This document shows positions 1 to 9,569 of a DNA stretch of 64,000 nucleotides, one piece after another. Source of the DNA: Morinoia aosen (lineage: Eukaryota > Arthropoda > Malacostraca > Amphipoda > Talitridae). The notes under the pieces were generated by a model, which had not been told where the DNA came from, searched no databases, and worked only from the letters and a program-made list of their open reading frames with translations. Every line of letters starts with the position of its first letter. The first letter of the stretch is position 1. The stretch is from NCBI GenBank assembly GCA_030386875.1, contig CM059578.1, forward strand, positions 21,127,009-21,191,008. Reading direction: 5' to 3'. Position numbers and translations under genes: made by a program.

Positions 1-386
1 CATTGAAACTTAATTAAGGCTATAGGTACATATCCGCATTAAAATATGGATGCAACAATGCTACATAAATATTTAAGCAACCTGTTTTGTAACTAGATCT
101 CATTCCTGGGTGCTATGTGTTCATTATAAGATCAAGTGATTCAGTGTCCTCTGAGACTCCATATGGTGAGGATGTGCGTTGCGCTCGCTCCGCTCGCTCC
201 GAAACAAAGTGCCTATTGTTAGAAAGAATGTACTTCTAGCCTGAATGGGTACCCTCTCTCGCCATGAGGATTCAAATGTGATATTAACATTTAAATCATC
301 AAACTAAGAATATAATATTCCCTCATAAAGTGTGAAGGTGTTCAACCCTCGTTTATACAAGGAAGCCAACTCTCTCAACCTACAAG

Positions 387-1191
387 ATGGGACCCAAGAA
401 GCAACGCAACAACATCAGCAGCTGCAATAACAGCTGTGAGTATCAACCAAAGTTTGGTCAATATCCTGATGTGTCTAGCCTAACGCAAGACTGCAAAGAA
501 GTGGTATCTGTTCAAATAAAATATTTCGACTCAGTGATGACAAAATTTAATAGTGATATTGACGAAATGAAAAGTGAAATAAGCGACCTTAAAACACTAT
601 CTGAAACAATAGCAGGAAAAGAAGCAGAACAAAAACAAATTATTGAAGAGCAGAATGAGAAAATACAAAGCTTGGAGTCGCGTCTCGATCGCTTGGAAAA
701 AAATGATCAGCGCCGAGACCTGGAAGATAGAAAATGTACTCTCGTCATTTCCGGGGGGGGAACTACCTCATTCACACAACAACGAAAATTGCAAAGAAAC
801 AGTCTGCAAAATTCTGAAGGACATCAACATCGACCTCAGTGATGCTGACATCACGTCAGCTAACAGAATGGGAAGAAAACCACTAAGTGGAAACGAGGAT
901 CGAAGAAACATCGCTTTCGAACTGAAACATTACAACAAAAAACGTGAAATTTTCTCTGCCTGCCGAGTAAATAAACCAACGTTCTATATAAATGAATATC
1001 TAATACCTTCACGAGCCAAGATCATGTACACCTTGAGAGTAGCCAAGAGAAATTTCCCGGAAAAAATCGGAACCCCGAGGACCCATGATGGAAACATCTT
1101 CGCATTCATCCCTGGACAACCGGACTCGAGACGTCAGATTAACACGCCAGAAGAGCTCGACCAATACCTGATGCGGCAACTGGATAAATAA
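387..1191 (+). pseudogene. LINE ORF1 (coiled coil plus FP25K-like C-terminal domain), frameshifted at a G-run
   Basis: Nucleic-acid-binding ORF1 protein of copy A. It reads from ATG 387 in one frame to a run of eight G at 753-760, then must shift frame to continue to the stop at 1189-1191. The N-terminal part (about residues 40-115) is a charged heptad-like helix rich in E, K and Q, probably a trimerising coiled coil. The C-terminal half (INEYLIPSRAKIMYTLR and the following W/F-poor basic region) resembles the Baculo_FP/FP25K-type domain found in many insect LINE ORF1 proteins. The in-frame solution needs seven G; copy C has six, so both copies are one base off at the same homopolymer. The family assignment is by eye. 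The role in RNP formation is known for ORF1 proteins in general. Confidence 0.75.
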
Positions 1192-1877
1192 TCGAATCAG
1201 GTCTTGGGTGTTCACCTCAATTAGGTATCAAAACTTGTAACTGTGTCAAATTATATACTCGTATGCCAATAACGCCTAGAATTCTATAACTTTACACTAG
1301 ATCTTCAAACTGCATAACTTCATGTCATGAATCAGTTCCAACCTCTAAAGATATATACGGCAGTTTTACCTCAATTTTGACAATCTTATGACAGATATAT
1401 ATGAACATTTATGACAACTGTATTGGAAATTGCAACAACACCATCAGCAATTTGTACCTACCAATGCTATGATGGAATATTGATATCCACATTGTTCGCC
1501 TTTCCTCGTAAATTGTATGTAATTTTTCACCAACAAATTATTATTATTATGTGTAAAACATATTACCTGATTAGATTATCATCGTCGCTAAATTTTTTCT
1601 ATTTATTTTTATTTTTTTTTAAAACTTATTACCTGTTGTATGTGAACTTTGTAACAACGCCTTCAGCAATTTGTACGCATCAATTTTGTATATTGAACTC
1701 CAATATTAATCGCTCTTGGCTGAGTATTGAGTGTACTCACGAAATCACGCTAGATTTCTTACTCTTTTCTATACTTCCTAAGCTAGTTTTTCGATAGAAA
1801 TATCCTTTTAATCTTGACTCTGTATTTCGTTTTAAGTTATACAATAGTACTTACTGCCTACTGTTTACTAATTTTGA
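1192..1877 (+). other. Long inter-ORF spacer of LINE copy A with internal duplication
   Basis: 686 bp separate the ORF1 stop from the ORF2 ATG, and the same spacer is recognisable in copies B (17641-18360) and C. It has no conserved reading frame. A segment around 1432-1465 (CAACACCATCAGCAATTTGTAC) recurs with changes at about 1652-1690, so about 220 bp look tandemly duplicated. An ORF of 128 codons inside it is T-rich and not conserved, so I treat it as noncoding. Confidence 0.6.
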
Positions 1878-4800
1878 ATGACTGATCACGCTGATATATT
1901 AGATGAAATCGACCCGGATCTCAATCATTTGAACAGAATATTTCCAAACCTAAACGACTCTGAAAACTGCAGATATACTAATATATCAAAATTCAACGAA
2001 TCTATACGAATAACCCGGCAGGATTTTTCGCTACTGTGTTGGAACTGTAGGTCACTCTATCCAAAATTGGAAGAGATACAATGTACTATTACTGAACTTA
2101 GGTGTACCTTAGATGTGATTAGCTTCACCGAAAGCTGGCTAGATGACTCGACCAAAGACATGATTAAATTTGAAAATTATCATAGTTACCATTCGCTACG
2201 AAAAAACAAGCGAGGCGGGGGCATCAGTACATACATTTCTAAGCACATGGATTCGAGAATCATAGCAAGTGCAACACTGAATCAGGATCATATAGAATCA
2301 TTATTCGTAGAACTGTCTAGAGATGGCAAACGAATTGTGCTTGGAACGGTGTATAGGCCGCCTACAGCCTGTCCTGTATCCTTCCTTAATGAGCTTAATC
2401 GAATTACTTCTCAGTTTAAGAGGTCCTTCTACAATGACATAATAATATGCAGTGACCTCAACTATGATTTGCTGAAACATGAAAGCTATGAACCAATCTC
2501 TAATTTCTTGAATGCATTTCATTCTAAATCTTTCCTTCCGATCACCACAAAGCCAACACGAATAACCTCAGAATGTGCCACGCTGCTTGACAATATCTTT
2601 ATGACAGACCCAAGTGATTTTCTTGCTGGAATAAATACTTCTGACTTATCAGATCATTTTCCAGTTTTTCTTATTAAGAAAAATGTCCATCTTGCGTGCA
2701 CCAAAGCACGGGCTGAAACTTACTCATACCGTAAAATAAACGAATCAAATTTAGAAGAAATGCGCACCGTTCTAGAAGATGTAATGCCAACATTGCACAT
2801 CACCCAACAAAACAATAATGCAAGGAGCATTGATGAATCAGTAGTAAAGTTGACTGAAACCATAATGAACGCATACAATCAGTGTTGCCCAATTGTAACC
2901 CGTACAGTTACCCCGAAAAATAGACAAAAGCCCTGGATTACTAGAGACATCGTGATAAATATAAAGAAACGCCAAGCGTACCTAGCCCTCCTTTGCGAAG
3001 GACGAATATCTAGAGAAACATATAACCGATTCAGAAACTATGTGACAAACCAGATAAGAACATCAAAAAAGAGCTACTTTACCCTCAAGTTTACTCAATT
3101 CAAAGCTGACGTTAAAAAGACTTGGCGCCTCCTTAACTCTTGTTATAAACCGAATAACGCCGATAAAAAGAAAATTGGATATATCACTCAAGATAATGTA
3201 AAATACCATGAGAAGAATGAAATTGCTAATCTCTTCAACAACTTCTTTGTAAACGTAGGGAAAACTATAGCCAATGGTATTCCAAGTGAACCTACTGATC
3301 ACCTGGAATTTATGGATCATATTCGAGAACACAACTCCTTTTTCTTTAGGCCTACAAACTCCTCCGATGTAATTGCGTGCATAAACCACATGAAAAATAA
3401 ATCGAGTGGGTTACAAACGTTTCCAACTAAAATACTTAAAATAATTGCTGATATTGTGGCCCCGCTGATATCCAATATTATTAACCAGTCTCTCTTACTA
3501 GGCACTTTCCCGAACTCCCTCAAAGTTGCTAGAGTAACCCCTATCTTTAAAAATGGTGAAAAAACCTGTGTAAACAATTATCGACCTATCTCCATGTTAC
3601 CAATTATTAGCAAGGTATTCGAGAAAATTGTGTATAAAAAAGTGTACTCTTATTTTGAACAAAAATCATTTCTCTATGATAAACAATACGGCTTTCGCTG
3701 TAAAAAATCAACAACACAGGCAATATTAAATCATTTAAAATTCCTTTATTCTAATATAGATAACGGAAAGACTGTCTTCTCTGTATTTCTTGACTTTCGA
3801 AAAGCATTCGATTGTGTGGACCATAACATATTACTCTCGAAACTTCATTGTTATGGCATTCGCGGGGTTGCCCATGATTGGTTCAGATCATACCTAACAA
3901 ATCGGAAGCAATACGGTGTCATTGACGACGCAAAATCGGACCCACAGAAAATTAGCCATGGAGTTCCACAAGGATCTGTTCTTGGGCCTCTCCTTTTTCT
4001 GATTTTTATCAATGATATTATTCAATCTACATCATTTTTTAAATTCATACTTTTTGCCGATGACAGTACGCTTTCCGCGGTCCTTCCGAACGAAAATCCC
4101 ACTACGATTGCGGAGAGTATAAATAATGAACTCCATAAGGTTTCACTGTGGCTTAAAGCTAATAAAATAAGCCTTAATATTGATAAAATATATTATATTA
4201 CGTTCTCATACAAGAAAAATATATCTCTACCATCCATTAAAATTGGCGAAGGTGAAATCAAAGAAACCAACTCATGTAAATTTCTGGGCATCATAATAGA
4301 TAAACATCTGACCTTCAAAGAGCACATCACTCATATTAGTTCTAAATTATCAAAATCCATCGGAATCCTGAATAAAGTTGAAAATTTCCTGCCTGAAACA
4401 GCCTTACTAATGCTTTATCGAACGCTCATTTCACCATACCTGCAATACGGAATAGAAGCATGGCATGGAACTCATAAAAATAAAACCAATATAATTTTCA
4501 CTCTGCAAAAAAGAGCCATCAGAGCGGTAAAGAACCTAGAATATAATGCTCACACAAATGATTCATTCAAAAATTTACACATACTTAAACTCTCGGATCT
4601 CTACAAAATCTCCATCTGCAATTTCATCTACAAAACATTAGCTAATGATGGCGACAATAGCCTACAACAGTTATTAACTGCGCAAACTGGTCATCACGAC
4701 CATTTAACACGAAATAAAAGTAAATTCATGCTTCCTTATTATTCAAAGGCCCGCTCGCAACATAGTATACTATTCGTTGGAACTAAAACCTGCAACTCAA

Positions 4801-4880
4801 TACCTGCGGAGATCCGTGAAAGTAATTCTTACAAGGTATTTAAAAGAAATCTTGAGTCTCACTTCTTATCAGAATACTAG
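1878..4880 (+). CDS. LINE ORF2: AP-like endonuclease plus reverse transcriptase
   Basis: Intact 1000-residue ORF2 polyprotein that would nick target DNA and prime reverse transcription of its own RNA. The EEP endonuclease fills about residues 45-265: CWNCRSL with N56, TESWL with E85, SDLNYD with D193/N195, and the SDH motif with D259/H260. The GD of the usual GDFN motif is SD here, and F is replaced by L; copies B and C read GDF at this point, so copy A may have a slightly altered active site. The reverse transcriptase spans about 500-790, with DFRKAFD (D639), the PQGS segment and FADDS (D728/D729). A C-terminal helical region with a YLQYGIEAWHG signature follows. The start was chosen because copies B and C share the same first codons (M-D/A-H then DEIDPDLNHL). 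The length fits CR1/jockey ORF2s. Confidence 0.93.
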   Translation: MTDHADILDEIDPDLNHLNRIFPNLNDSENCRYTNISKFNESIRITRQDFSLLCWNCRSLYPKLEEIQCTITELRCTLDVISFTESWLDDSTKDMIKFENYHSYHSLRKNKRGGGISTYISKHMDSRIIASATLNQDHIESLFVELSRDGKRIVLGTVYRPPTACPVSFLNELNRITSQFKRSFYNDIIICSDLNYDLLKHESYEPISNFLNAFHSKSFLPITTKPTRITSECATLLDNIFMTDPSDFLAGINTSDLSDHFPVFLIKKNVHLACTKARAETYSYRKINESNLEEMRTVLEDVMPTLHITQQNNNARSIDESVVKLTETIMNAYNQCCPIVTRTVTPKNRQKPWITRDIVINIKKRQAYLALLCEGRISRETYNRFRNYVTNQIRTSKKSYFTLKFTQFKADVKKTWRLLNSCYKPNNADKKKIGYITQDNVKYHEKNEIANLFNNFFVNVGKTIANGIPSEPTDHLEFMDHIREHNSFFFRPTNSSDVIACINHMKNKSSGLQTFPTKILKIIADIVAPLISNIINQSLLLGTFPNSLKVARVTPIFKNGEKTCVNNYRPISMLPIISKVFEKIVYKKVYSYFEQKSFLYDKQYGFRCKKSTTQAILNHLKFLYSNIDNGKTVFSVFLDFRKAFDCVDHNILLSKLHCYGIRGVAHDWFRSYLTNRKQYGVIDDAKSDPQKISHGVPQGSVLGPLLFLIFINDIIQSTSFFKFILFADDSTLSAVLPNENPTTIAESINNELHKVSLWLKANKISLNIDKIYYITFSYKKNISLPSIKIGEGEIKETNSCKFLGIIIDKHLTFKEHITHISSKLSKSIGILNKVENFLPETALLMLYRTLISPYLQYGIEAWHGTHKNKTNIIFTLQKRAIRAVKNLEYNAHTNDSFKNLHILKLSDLYKISICNFIYKTLANDGDNSLQQLLTAQTGHHDHLTRNKSKFMLPYYSKARSQHSILFVGTKTCNSIPAEIRESNSYKVFKRNLESHFLSEY

Positions 4881-5251
4881 TCGTGTAAGATCACCAAGTC
4901 AAATCCTGCCTCCTACATGTCTGGTCCAAATAATGCAATTTGCCATGAGTAATATCGCCGATTTTCAGTCTGCTCCTAAATCGTTATCGAATATACTGTT
5001 AAATATTGTCCATATAACCTATATGGTAAAAATAAAAATCAATATCGAGTTCATTATCCTGTTGATCAGTCTAATGCGAAACTAGGCTAAGTGAATTAGG
5101 TTAAACATTATTGTACGCCCTAGAATAATGTAATGGTAGGATGCCCTAGAAGTCGCTGAACTTATTCGGGCCCACAGGTAGCTATACTCAACTCTGACCA
5201 TTGTATTAGACTTAAGAAACATTCTACCTCTGTATCTCCTGTGGTAAATAA

Positions 5252-5280
5252 ATTGTTTAAATTGTTTAAATTGTTTAAAT
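5252..5280 (+). repeat. 3' tandem tail of the LINE family, (ATTGTTTAA)n
   Basis: Three tandem copies of the 9-bp unit follow the 3' UTR segment CTCCTGTGGTAAATA. The complement of the same tail starts copies B (near 14238) and C (near 52222). The tail is a family property and is expected to be the template end recognised by the reverse transcriptase. Confidence 0.85.
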
Positions 5281-5285
5281 GTTCG

Positions 5286-6240
5286 AACGTCACAGTTATC
5301 AGAGAACACGTAATAAATAAATAAAATTATAGTGCCGATTATACAGAATTATCTACTCGTATACTCGTAACATTCGAGACGGAAGACTTGAATGTAACTG
5401 GGTGATTCATTCCATTTCTACCTTATTAGTTGTTACTTATTCCTCTAAGTAAAATGCTACATATATAGCCTACTTTTCGTCACTTTGATTCGTTGCAGAA
5501 CCACCCTTTATACCCTTCACACCCTTTATTAATAGCATATATTGTATGTGCCTGTATCAACTATATAATAAAATAAACAGTGTATAGACTCACCTGACTT
5601 TCATCTTCCTCAATATTAGTGAGACTTTCCCGTGCATTTTCTTGATCCTGAAGGAATGCAAGCTTTTCAAAATACCACAGTTTTGGAACATAAACATCAT
5701 TTGATCCTGCTCCCGATTTCTTGGAAGCATGCACTTTTTTCGCTTCTCTTCTATATGTTGTGCGTAAATTATTATATTTTTTCACAACCACATCACGGTT
5801 AGCACCAGATATTGTTTCCCATAATTTTGTAATTAATTTTTCATATGCTGCGTTTTTCATGCCACGGTTATGGTACTCTTTGCATGTTACTTTCCACAAA
5901 CACTGTTCAGTTTGGTATATTTCAATGAATTCTTCTAATACTTTGTGATTCATAATTTCAATGTTAAACAAACACTTGGAAAGGCTTGACCGCTGACAAA
6001 AAGTCTAAACTAAAAAACTGATAACCTGCACAGATTTACCCCTACACGTGAGATTTTGATCTGAAATGGAAACAATCGTTTCAGACAGAAGTATGAATTC
6101 TTCAACTGTTCAGATCTCTCGATCAGTCCATCTGAAGCGATCGCAATCTGCACAAATTCCCCCCTACACGTTCGATTTATCGTAACGATTTGTCTGCACA
6201 GATAAATCGTTCAGATAAACAGTTACGTGTAGGGCCGGCC
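5286..6240 (-). mobile_element. End of a TIR DNA transposon, tentatively PIF/Harbinger-like
   Basis: The right end is GTGTAGGGCCGGCC at 6227-6240, followed by TAA. The motif ACGTGTAGGGG with AAAT and TGTGCAG recurs three times on the minus strand (about 6226-6240, 6150-6163, 6039-6052), giving subterminal repeats. A MADF-type DNA-binding exon reads inward from this end. PIF/Harbinger elements pair a transposase with a Myb/SANT-like protein and use 3-bp TWA target sites, which fits the TAA here. Only one end is visible: the other end and the transposase are not in the window, because the region to the left is LINE copy A. The assignment is therefore inference. Confidence 0.45.
5594..5971 (-). 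CDS. MADF-domain (Adf-1-like Myb/SANT) DNA-binding exon, partial
   Basis: Reading right to left, the frame opens at ATG 5971 (a second ATG at 5953 is equally possible). The MADF domain covers about residues 12-105: LEEFIEIYQ, then CLW, KEYHN, KLITKLWETI, VVKKYNNLRTTYRRE and a final LWYFEKLAFL. These are the spaced aromatic residues typical of MADF. The domain binds DNA in insect Adf-1-type regulators and in transposon accessory proteins. The reading frame meets a strong splice donor, CAG|GTGAGT, at 5594/5593 (minus strand), directly after an acidic stretch (NIEEDESQ). The exon is thus likely 5594-5971, and the next exon lies beyond the window or beyond LINE copy A. It could be a host MADF gene; its closeness to a TIR end makes a transposon protein more likely. 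Confidence 0.6.
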
Positions 6241-6275
6241 TAAGAATATGTTGTGTCGTTACTTTCAGCATGTGG
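6241..6275. other. Flank between TIR transposon end and LTR-like repeat
   Basis: 35 bp starting with the TAA that follows the TIR. Nothing else was recognised. Confidence 0.4.
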
Positions 6276-6930
6276 TGTTCTCCCTCAGGCTGCTTTACGC
6301 TTCAGGCAGACTGTGAATATTTTTTAGATTTTAGAATATCTTTGCCCAAAGCGAGTGCCTGAGGTACAAACGAACCCGGCAGGGTAAAGAAAATACCACT
6401 GGAATTAATGCCGTATTATTGTAGGTATCGCCGACAGTAATGGCACAAAACGGAATATTACAGTCGAGTAATACAGCACCCGAGGACGTCTTGGCGGATC
6501 GACAGTTGTCGGGGAGGTGCAGCGTGGTTGGGGGACGAGAGCAGACCAGTACTGCAAACCGAGTGTCTCCGACCACGGAGTACCAGAGACGCTAGCAGAG
6601 AACTGGCTCGAGTCTTGGAAGTAACGAGGCGTGGCGGCTGGCAGTCGAGGCGTCGGCGAAGGCAGCGAAGGTGGTGCTTGCGGAGCGTCGAGACTTTGAT
6701 GTGAATGTGTATATCAGGGACGCTGAGAGTGTTCTGGTGATGCGCTCGCGGCGCAGCTGTTTATATAGGCCTTGGTGCGGCCTCACTGTGGTAATCCAGC
6801 TCTCGGATTGGTCGAGACGGAACAGCGGCTTGCTGCCAACTAAGCCTGTGCCAAACTTAGAGGTTTCATTTGATGTTGCCTCACTGTTCGAGGCAGGCAG
6901 CTTATAGAGCTTGGTGCGGCACCTCTGTGT
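6276..6930 (+). repeat. LTR-like direct repeat, copy 1
   Basis: Begins TGTTCTC and aligns with 8498-9141 over about 650 bp. Shared segments include GGCTGCTTTACGCT, AAGCGAGTGCCT, ATGCCGTATTATTGT and GATCGCC/ATCGCCGACAGTA. A TATA-like box (TTTATATAGG) at about 6759 has a counterpart (CTTTATAACC) at about 8981. A TG start, an internal TATA box and a paired copy 2.2 kb away in the same orientation suggest LTRs of one decayed element. I could not fix the 3' border or a target duplication, so the limits are approximate. Confidence 0.5.
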
Positions 6931-7023
6931 CAACAAGCACATGTGCGAACAGCTTGTAGAAATCACCACAAGCACATGAGATTTATTTAGCTGTAGCTGC
7001 AACTACAGGTTCTGAAGCCTTAA

Positions 7024-7860
7024 GGAGCGTCCCCCCAGAAAGAGGGAAATGTGGGGAAAAATAGATTTTAGCTGCTATCGGAGGTGAAAGAGGTCAGGCA
7101 CATCACATCCTGTGAAAAATGAGGTTTTTACGTTCGCTCATTCGCCCTCTACGGGGATTTGAAGAATGGGGGAGAGGGGAGGGGGAAGTGGTATTTTATC
7201 ATGTTACACCTCCCCCTTGGCTCTTTCTTCACGGCGCGACGTTGCTATGTCATCTTCTTTGTCTATTTATTACTGTATAATGATTCCAAGGGTCCTAGCT
7301 GACCCCACAAATAATAACGAAGAAAAATTGAGAGTGTTTGTTTACCTATTTTGCCTTTTTTTTGGAGGATCGAAATGTGGGGTTTCAAAATGCATCTCCT
7401 CCTATAGTTTTTGAGCTACAGTGATGATTCTGGTATCATTGGATGCGGAAAAGCGTGGAAAATAATGGGTGCTAAAATTTTATTTCGAAATTTATTGCTA
7501 GCAAAAGTTGTGAAGTCAAAAATGAAAATTTTCAAACTCAAAAAAATGGAGCCTCGAAAATGTTTTTAAATTTTTTTTATTATGTCTTTAGATATTTTAT
7601 TTTTAGCACCCCGTAATCTCCATAATATTCCGCATATAATGATATCAAAATCATCACTTTAGCTTGAAAACTGTAGGAGGAGATGCATTTTGAAACACCC
7701 CCCCTAAAATTCCGTTTTCCAAGTATATTTCGTTTTCTTCAAAAAAAATCGCATATTTTCATAGAGGACGAACGATTCCAAATTGCATTTCCTATCTTTA
7801 TACCAAATTTCATTGCTCTAGGTTCACTAATAAAAAAAAACCGTAAGGGGGACGCTGTCT
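7024..7860 (+). mobile_element. TTAA-flanked MITE with internal inverted repeat, copy 1
   Basis: Non-coding element flanked by TTAA at 7020-7023 and 7861-7864. The ends are GGAGCGTCCCCC and the inverted GGGGGACGCTGTC. Inside, a segment at about 7395-7455 (CTATAGTTTTTGAGCTACAG, then TGATTCTGGTATCATTGGATGCGG) returns inverted at about 7628-7690, so the transcript can fold into a long hairpin. A second copy lies at 55402-56262 in the same orientation, where the TTAA duplication is demonstrated against an empty site. TTAA targets are typical of piggyBac-type transposases, but these termini do not start with CCC. Both this and copy 2 lack any transposase. Confidence 0.75.
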
Positions 7861-7864
7861 TTAA

Positions 7865-8490
7865 ACTTCTAAGGGAGGAGAATGAAACTCTCATTAAGGC
7901 ACTTATCAATATACTGGTTCTGTCGGCAACAGACCTCTCTTAAAACTAGCCGTGCCCGGAAGTCAAACAAAGACTTTCCGGTGCTCGTTAAGGCAAGGCG
8001 CAACAAAGACCTTCCGGAGCTCATAAATGCGGAGCGTGACAACAGCTTCCGGAACAAAACCCACGCGACGCACATATCAAGATACAACAGGATCTGTGGA
8101 GATTTTTCTGCCTTCATTAACAATTTGTTGAATCCCGTTCAATCTGTACTACCTGCTATTGATGAAGTAATTTTTCAAGTCGATCCAAAATCGATTTGCC
8201 AAATGCGTTTCTTCAAATTCCTTTGGACGGAGAATCAAAAAAGTTTACGACCATTAACCTCCCGGAAGGGTAATTTAGGTACAATTACTTACCTTATGGT
8301 TTGCGTGCAAGTCCCGGCATTTTGCAAGCGTTCATGAATAAAACTCGTTCTGGCATCTATAATATCATTGTGTACAGGATTATCTACTCATTTTGACCTC
8401 TTCTTATGATTCTCATTTGGAAGTTCTTCACAAAGCCTGGTTTGTCCTCAAAAATGCTGGAATTCACTTGAATCTTTCTAAATGTGCCCT
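7865..8490 (+). pseudogene. Decayed Ty3/gypsy reverse transcriptase fragment
   Basis: Translating with frame changes gives gypsy RT landmarks in order: a DLPNAFLQIPLDGESKKFTT-type segment near 8193-8252, a stop codon, then YLPYGLRASPG and LQAFMNKTRSG near 8292-8355, and HLEVLHKAWFVLKNAGIHLN near 8416-8475, ending with SKCALV. The YxDD region is degraded. The segment lies between two LTR-like repeats, so it is probably the remains of the same LTR retrotransposon after large internal deletions. The first 150 bp carry two imperfect copies of a unit containing AAAGAC(T/C)TTCCGG. It is not expected to be functional. Confidence 0.7.
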
Positions 8491-8497
8491 TGTAGTG

Positions 8498-9141
8498 TGT
8501 TCTCGCTAAGGCTGCTTTACGCTCCGGGCAGACAGTGAATATCTTTAGACTTTGAATATCTATGCCCGAAGCGAGTGCCTAAGGTAAAAATGAATCCGAA
8601 AGGGGAAGGAAAACACAACTGGAATAAATGCCGTATTATTGTGAAGATCGCCGACAGTATGGCACACGAGGGAAATATTTACAGTCCGGTAGTACAGTTC
8701 CCGAGGACGACTTGGAGGACCGACGGTTGTCGCCGAGTCGCGGCGTGAGTGACGTGGTGTGGCGGCTGGCTGTTGTTCAGCCTCGAGGAACCGGCCGTCA
8801 GGCTACTGTTTGCGGAGCCGAGACTAGTGAATATCAGAGTCACTGCGGGTAGCCTGCTGCGAGAAGAGGCTGCAAGGAGAGTCGCAGAGAGAAGACTTGT
8901 TTGAGCCGCTGCTATGAGGAGGCTCGCTGGAAGACTTGCGTGAGCCACTGCGAGCGAACTGAGCGGCGCTTGCCGCGCAGCTCTTTATAACCAGCGGCCT
9001 CACTGGGTAAAGCTAGCTCTCTGGTCTACGTGCAGTGGCGGGTTGTCGCCGTCAGTGCTGTGCTAAAATTACGTCTCTTCAGTCGCCTGGTTGCTTGAAG
9101 CGTGCGGTTTGAAGAGGCTCGGTCCGGCACCCCAGCGCCAA
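8498..9141 (+). repeat. LTR-like direct repeat, copy 2
   Basis: Same repeat as 6276-6930 and in the same orientation, starting TGTTCTC directly after the gypsy RT remnant. It contains 19 bases (8775-8793, GTTCAGCCTCGAGGAACCG) that occur again at 9574-9592 in the downstream I-like element. The 3' limit is set by where similarity to copy 1 fades (around CGGCACC) and is approximate. Confidence 0.5.
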
Positions 9142-9479
9142 ATTTGAGCGCTGATTGGTCATTTAGTACAGGCGCTTCGAGGCTGTGAGGTGGGTCACTC
9201 CGGTAACCGTACTACTGAGTGGATGTTCTCTCTCTGCTGCGAACTCTCTGCTTGGAGAAGTGCTTGGCCTGCTTTGGAGCTTCAAGTGTTTGATACGTAA
9301 GAATTTGGTTATTACTCTTATACTGGGAGGTGAGAGAAGCTCTTGCAGCCAAGGAGGGGCGATTGCCTTCCATCTATTTTTTTCGTTCCCTTTATACGTT
9401 ATTTTTCATTTGTTTTCGATTTTTGGTGATCATTGTTAGATTGTTTTTTGTGTACTTTAAACCAGCGTTTTCACTGTTA
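9142..9479. other. Unassigned stretch upstream of the I-like LINE
   Basis: About 340 bp with no recognisable coding sequence. It may hold the 5' UTR of the I-like LINE or flanking sequence; no boundary could be seen. Confidence 0.3.
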
Positions 9480-9569
9480 TGGCCCTCCCCTGAGCGAGGG
9501 AGGGGGGCGGGGGTACGTCGTGGTGGACATGGGAGTCGACCGCCCCGGGCCCAACTTTTACAGACTCCA

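Larger units (their letters stand above)
143..5285 (+). mobile_element. CR1/jockey-superfamily LINE, copy A, near full length
   Basis: Non-LTR retrotransposon with a 5' UTR, ORF1 (387-1191), a long inter-ORF spacer, ORF2 (1878-4880), a 3' UTR and a 9-bp tandem tail. The 5' boundary near 143 is where similarity to the reverse complement of copy C (ending near 57884) starts. The 3' boundary is the short tandem tail shared with copies B and C. Short tandem 3' tails instead of poly(A) are typical of CR1/L2-group elements, so I place it there; the exact clade is not certain. ORF2 is intact while ORF1 has one frameshift in a G-run. Copy A carries an extra GCTCGCTCC-type duplication around 181-200 that copy C lacks. 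No clear target-site duplication was seen. Confidence 0.9.

Noticed and set aside
1411..1797. 128-codon frame between ORF1 and ORF2 of LINE copy A
   Set aside because: Hydrophobic low-complexity from T-runs and not kept open in copies B and C.
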